A DNA stretch of 64,000 nucleotides from Pontibacterium granulatum (lineage in GTDB: Bacteria > Pseudomonadota > Gammaproteobacteria > Pseudomonadales > Balneatricaceae), in the NCBI RefSeq assembly GCF_029961155.1, contig NZ_JASBRH010000015.1, positions 32,385 to 96,384 on the forward strand, read 5' to 3'. The translations under genes and the position numbers were made by a program. Shown here one piece after another: positions 61,896 to 64,000 of the stretch (position 1 is the stretch's first letter; each line of letters opens with the position of its first letter). Under the pieces are notes generated by a model, which made no database searches, had not been told where the DNA came from, and saw only the letters and a program-made list of their open reading frames with translations.

Positions 61896-62255
61896 TCAGA
61901 AAGCGTTCTTCCACTGCTCGGTATCAATAAACCAGCGCTCTTCATAGATCTTGTCACCCTGAAATTTAAACAGAACGGAGAGTTGAGAGCCCGTTACTTT
62001 TGCCGACTTCCATTCAACAATCGATACAACTTCGCCATCCCCTTCGATCTGCCGTAATCCCGTGATCTCAAAACCGGGTGGCAGGATATCCCCGATCCCA
62101 TTCAGTGCTGAACGAAACGCCTGCCGGCCCTCAAGAATGTCCGCCTGCCCCGGCATGATGAAGGTCATATCCTCCACATAGTCCGCCACCAATGCATCAA
62201 AATCCCCGGCGCCAACTGCCTCCCAGCCCCGCTGCACGATATCCGCTAAGCTCAT
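61896..62255 (-). CDS. SnoaL/NTF2-like protein
   Basis: A 119-aa protein of the SnoaL-like family. Starts MSLADIVQRGWEAVGAGDFDALVADYVEDMTFIMPG, with GDFDALVADY and the conserved W-K-x-(A)KVTGS pattern later. It converges on the ADH gene two bases away. Role unknown. Confidence 0.85.
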   Translation of the reverse strand: MSLADIVQRGWEAVGAGDFDALVADYVEDMTFIMPGQADILEGRQAFRSALNGIGDILPPGFEITGLRQIEGDGEVVSIVEWKSAKVTGSQLSVLFKFQGDKIYEERWFIDTEQWKNAF

Positions 62256-62330
62256 TGTTCTTGCCCTCCTCTAGATTAGGCTTAAACCTAACTATAGAAG
62301 GGGTTTAGCCATCGTGGGCATATAGGCCCT

Positions 62331-62984
62331 TTAACGCCTCAAGTGAACAAACCGCCTTGCATCCGCCTGGATTTTTACAGCACGGTACTTAGAAGCTTGC
62401 AGTTCATCATTAATAAAAGCCACCTTATCTTTAGGGCTTAATTTGATGAACCACTTTGCAAACTCCTTAACTTTTTCAGCCTGATACCGCCCATCAGAGC
62501 TATTCAGCACGTTATCCAAGAATGCCTGAGCCAGATCCGACCGACCCGTAATCAAACAAACCATCCCCTTATTTAGGTTTGCCCAGACATTGTTGTCATC
62601 ACCAACGGTGTTTTCTAAAACGTACTCTCTCGATCCTTGAGGCGTTTTCAGGTGCTCCCGAATTTCTAGAATTCGAGCCTTCGCCAGATCTACAAGCTTT
62701 AATGCTGCGGTACGAAACTGCTCTTCATTTTCGAACTCAGCAAAGCCTGATTCTTTAAAAATCAGATCATAGGTCATACAGCTTTCCGGATACCATTGCC
62801 AATTAATGCATACATTGAGGCACATACCTTTTGGCGAATTAGACGGTCCAAATTCAACAACAGTCGCCCACCATCCGTGATCGTCCAACCACATCCGGCA
62901 GCGATCTTTCCTAACGACACCGATTGGCTTGAAGACCTCATCCGCGAGATTACTTACAATTTTGAATTGTTCAGAGGCACTCAT
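62331..62984 (-). CDS. Cassette-like ORF of unknown function (217 aa)
   Basis: Start ATG 62984 has AGGAG five bases upstream and begins just after an attC-like site, as cassette genes do. The product has Trp-rich segments (MWLDDHGWWATVVEFG, NWQWYPESC) and an N-terminal half resembling DUF4304-type proteins, with a helical C-terminal half. GC content is lower than the window average. Its stop lies in GGCGTTAAAGG, and no full attC follows, so it may be the last, truncated unit of the array. Function unknown. Confidence 0.7.
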   Translation of the reverse strand: MSASEQFKIVSNLADEVFKPIGVVRKDRCRMWLDDHGWWATVVEFGPSNSPKGMCLNVCINWQWYPESCMTYDLIFKESGFAEFENEEQFRTAALKLVDLAKARILEIREHLKTPQGSREYVLENTVGDDNNVWANLNKGMVCLITGRSDLAQAFLDNVLNSSDGRYQAEKVKEFAKWFIKLSPKDKVAFINDELQASKYRAVKIQADARRFVHLRR

Positions 62985-63009
62985 GTTGTCTCCTGCGGAT
63001 AACTCGGAC

Positions 63010-63157
63010 TTCTAACGCTTGCAGCAGGGGACGCGTAGCGAGCTTGCGAGCGGAGCGTTGATCTTCCCCCGGTTTAGTGGACACCTCAATGCAATTAGAT
63101 TGAGGTGTCCACTAAACCGGGGGAACTACACGTTCCTTCTGACTGCATTTGTTATAT
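63010..63157 (-). other. attC-like recombination site, interrupted
   Basis: On the minus strand: ATAACAAATGCAGTCAG ... CTGCTGCAAGCGTTAG, the R'' and R' ends of an integron attC site with matching imperfect inverted arms (ATGCAGtCAG against CTGctGCAaG). Between them sits a 62-bp perfect inverted repeat (next entry). Without it, the site would be about 86 bp, typical attC size. It lies right after the GNAT gene, as expected. Confidence 0.65.
63064..63125. mobile_element. 62-bp perfect inverted-repeat element inside attC
   Basis: TTCCCCCGGTTTAGTGGAC..., 27-base arms identical in reverse complement, with an eight-base loop. It looks like a miniature element or solo pair of IS ends (two IS termini back to back). 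No clear target duplication is visible. The full arms run from 63064-63090 and 63099-63125. Confidence 0.6.
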
Positions 63158-63161
63158 GTCT

Positions 63162-63644
63162 TTAGCTATTTACAAACTCTACAAGAGCTTTCCCAGTCAA
63201 ACGATAGCCCACCCATTCGTCTTGCGGTTTCGCGCCAATTGATTGATAGAACTGTATCGCCGGTTCATTCCAGTCAAGGACGCTCCACTCGAAGCGGCCA
63301 CAATTCTTAGACAACGCAATTTTTGCCAGATGTTTTAAAAGTGCCTTGCCAGCACCAACGCTCCTGTACTTCGGAGAAACATACAAATCCTCAAGATAGA
63401 GCCCATGCTTACCGAGCCATGTTGAGTAATTAAAAAAGTAGACTGCAAAACCAACAGGTTCATTATTTATATTACAGATAACAGCTTTGGTAGTTGAGTC
63501 ACTGCTAAATAAAGAACATTCGATATCAGCTACTGTGGCAATTACTTCATTCTCTGCTTTTTCATAAGTGGCAAGTTCTGTGACAAACCTGAGAATCAGA
63601 TCCGAGTCTTCAACAGTTGCTTGACGAATTTTTATAATGGACAC
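63162..63644 (-). CDS. GNAT N-acetyltransferase in an integron-like cassette
   Basis: A 160-aa acetyltransferase with KYRSVGAGKALLKHLAKIAL (motif A) and a FYQSIGAKPQDEW motif B. Start GTG 63644 has AGGAG six bases upstream, and lies right after the R' end of the attC at 63666-63752; the other attC starts within five bases of its stop. This is the standard gene-cassette layout (one ORF plus attC). Codon use and GC content differ from neighbours. Target (antibiotic, polyamine, or other amine) unknown. Confidence 0.85.
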   Translation of the reverse strand: MSIIKIRQATVEDSDLILRFVTELATYEKAENEVIATVADIECSLFSSDSTTKAVICNINNEPVGFAVYFFNYSTWLGKHGLYLEDLYVSPKYRSVGAGKALLKHLAKIALSKNCGRFEWSVLDWNEPAIQFYQSIGAKPQDEWVGYRLTGKALVEFVNS

Positions 63645-63665
63645 TCATTACTCCTATCACTAGTG

Positions 63666-63752
63666 ACATATAACGCCGCCAACAGGCGACCATTTGTAGT
63701 GCAGCCAAAGGCGGAAAGGAAAATGGGGCGCTCTGCTTGGCCTGGTTATGTG
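63666..63752 (-). other. attC-like recombination site
   Basis: Minus strand: CATAACCAGGCCAAGCAGAGCG ... TTGGCGGCGTTATATG; R'' and R' core sites with the GCC-rich arms, a close fit in layout to attC sites of gammaproteobacterial integrons. About 87 bp. It joins a truncated cassette gene on the right (63758) to the GNAT cassette on the left. Confidence 0.7.
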
Positions 63753-63757
63753 GCTTT

Positions 63758-63905
63758 TTATTCATTGGCTTCATCCGAAGTTGGGTATGCACACACACTG
63801 AAGCTAACTCCAACTTCAGCGAGGTGCTGCAGATCCTGATCTGTAAAGTCTATGCAGGCTAAAAATGGAACTGAATCTCCGACCGTATAACCTATGTAGT
63901 GGTTC
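63758..63905 (-). pseudogene. Truncated cassette gene, 3' end only
   Basis: About 49 codons open on the minus strand: ...NHYIGYTVGDSVPFLACIDFT...CAYPTSDEANE, ending TAA four bases before the attC R'' box. The frame is cut at its 5' side by the IS end at about 63906. Looks like the C-terminus of a small unknown (possibly DUF4279-like) protein. Confidence 0.55.
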
Positions 63906-64000
63906 TGTAAACCTCCCCTAATTAGTTACACGCATAATTAGAGTTTTCCAGCGGGTCATGTTTGGCCAGATATTCCCAGGGGGTGAGGTCACCCAATGCG
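63906..64000 (-). mobile_element. IS3-family insertion sequence, end only
   Basis: The minus-strand frame to the window edge reads ALGDLTPWEYLAKHD...ENSNYACN* (stop at 63922-63924), a typical IS3-group transposase C-terminus, and the element appears to end with TG at 63906 after the inverted-repeat-like TGTAAACCTCCCC. The rest lies beyond the window. Confidence 0.6.

Overview
This 64 kb window is a piece of a gammaproteobacterial chromosome. The gene families and their arrangement (LysR and Lrp regulators, a CHR chromate transporter, an SLC5-type protein, HppD next to a sodium symporter, LemA-M48, GcdH with a CoA-transferase, truncated haemoglobin) best fit a heterotrophic, probably marine, Oceanospirillales- or Pseudomonas-like organism. 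This placement is an inference from gene content; no rRNA or tRNA gene was seen. About 55 genes are packed densely on both strands. Most are ordinary chromosomal functions. The last 1.7 kb looks foreign.

Layout. 1-9.4 kb: edge of a probable ribosome-hibernation factor, a nitronate monooxygenase overlapping a tiny cysteine-rich oxidoreductase-like gene, a nuclease-fold protein, an SLC5 symporter-like protein that ends in a coiled coil and has no kinase, a eukaryote-type HisA, and an M23 endopeptidase. 9.5-15.4 kb: chromate transporter, RNA helicase, diguanylate cyclase. 15.5-21 kb: an aminotransferase plus a giant fused indolepyruvate ferredoxin oxidoreductase, divergent from an Lrp-type regulator, with a perfect FNR/Anr-type box upstream of the oxidoreductase. 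21-29.4 kb: potassium-channel-like protein, MFS transporter and LysR, then a three-gene cluster (secreted retropepsin-like lipoprotein, inactive transglutaminase-7TM protein, ATP-grasp ligase), a ZIP transporter and another LysR. 29.4-36 kb: GGDEF-EAL protein, then hppD, an amino-acid dehydrogenase and an NSS symporter, which look like a tyrosine/aromatic amino-acid unit. 36-44.4 kb: M48-LemA, truncated globin, YHYH protein, cold-shock protein, LysR-SDR pair, a 186-bp tandem repeat, TrmK and a PuuR-like regulator. 44.6-50 kb: glutaryl-CoA dehydrogenase with a CoA-transferase (glutarate/lysine degradation), and a SnoaL-GNAT-nitrilase operon. 50-62.3 kb: chemoreceptor, two unknown linked genes, GST, MsrA, LysR with EamA exporter, PsuG, a redoxin, DUF2703 protein, a glutamine-synthetase-like ligase followed by an iron-type alcohol dehydrogenase.

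62.3-64 kb carries integron features: two attC-like recombination sites flank a GNAT gene, a further unknown ORF lies in the same orientation, one attC is split by a 62-bp perfect inverted repeat, and an IS3-type element truncates the next cassette gene at the window edge.

Functionally, aromatic amino acids can be imported (NSS), deaminated (aminotransferase or dehydrogenase) and then routed either through HppD (aerobic, homogentisate) or through the oxygen-sensitive ferredoxin oxidoreductase, whose promoter carries an FNR-type site. Dispersed REP-like and palindromic repeats occur at 34.1, 42.7, 47.6 and 54.6 kb. Coordinates of starts that I moved are given with the ribosome-binding reasoning in each entry.
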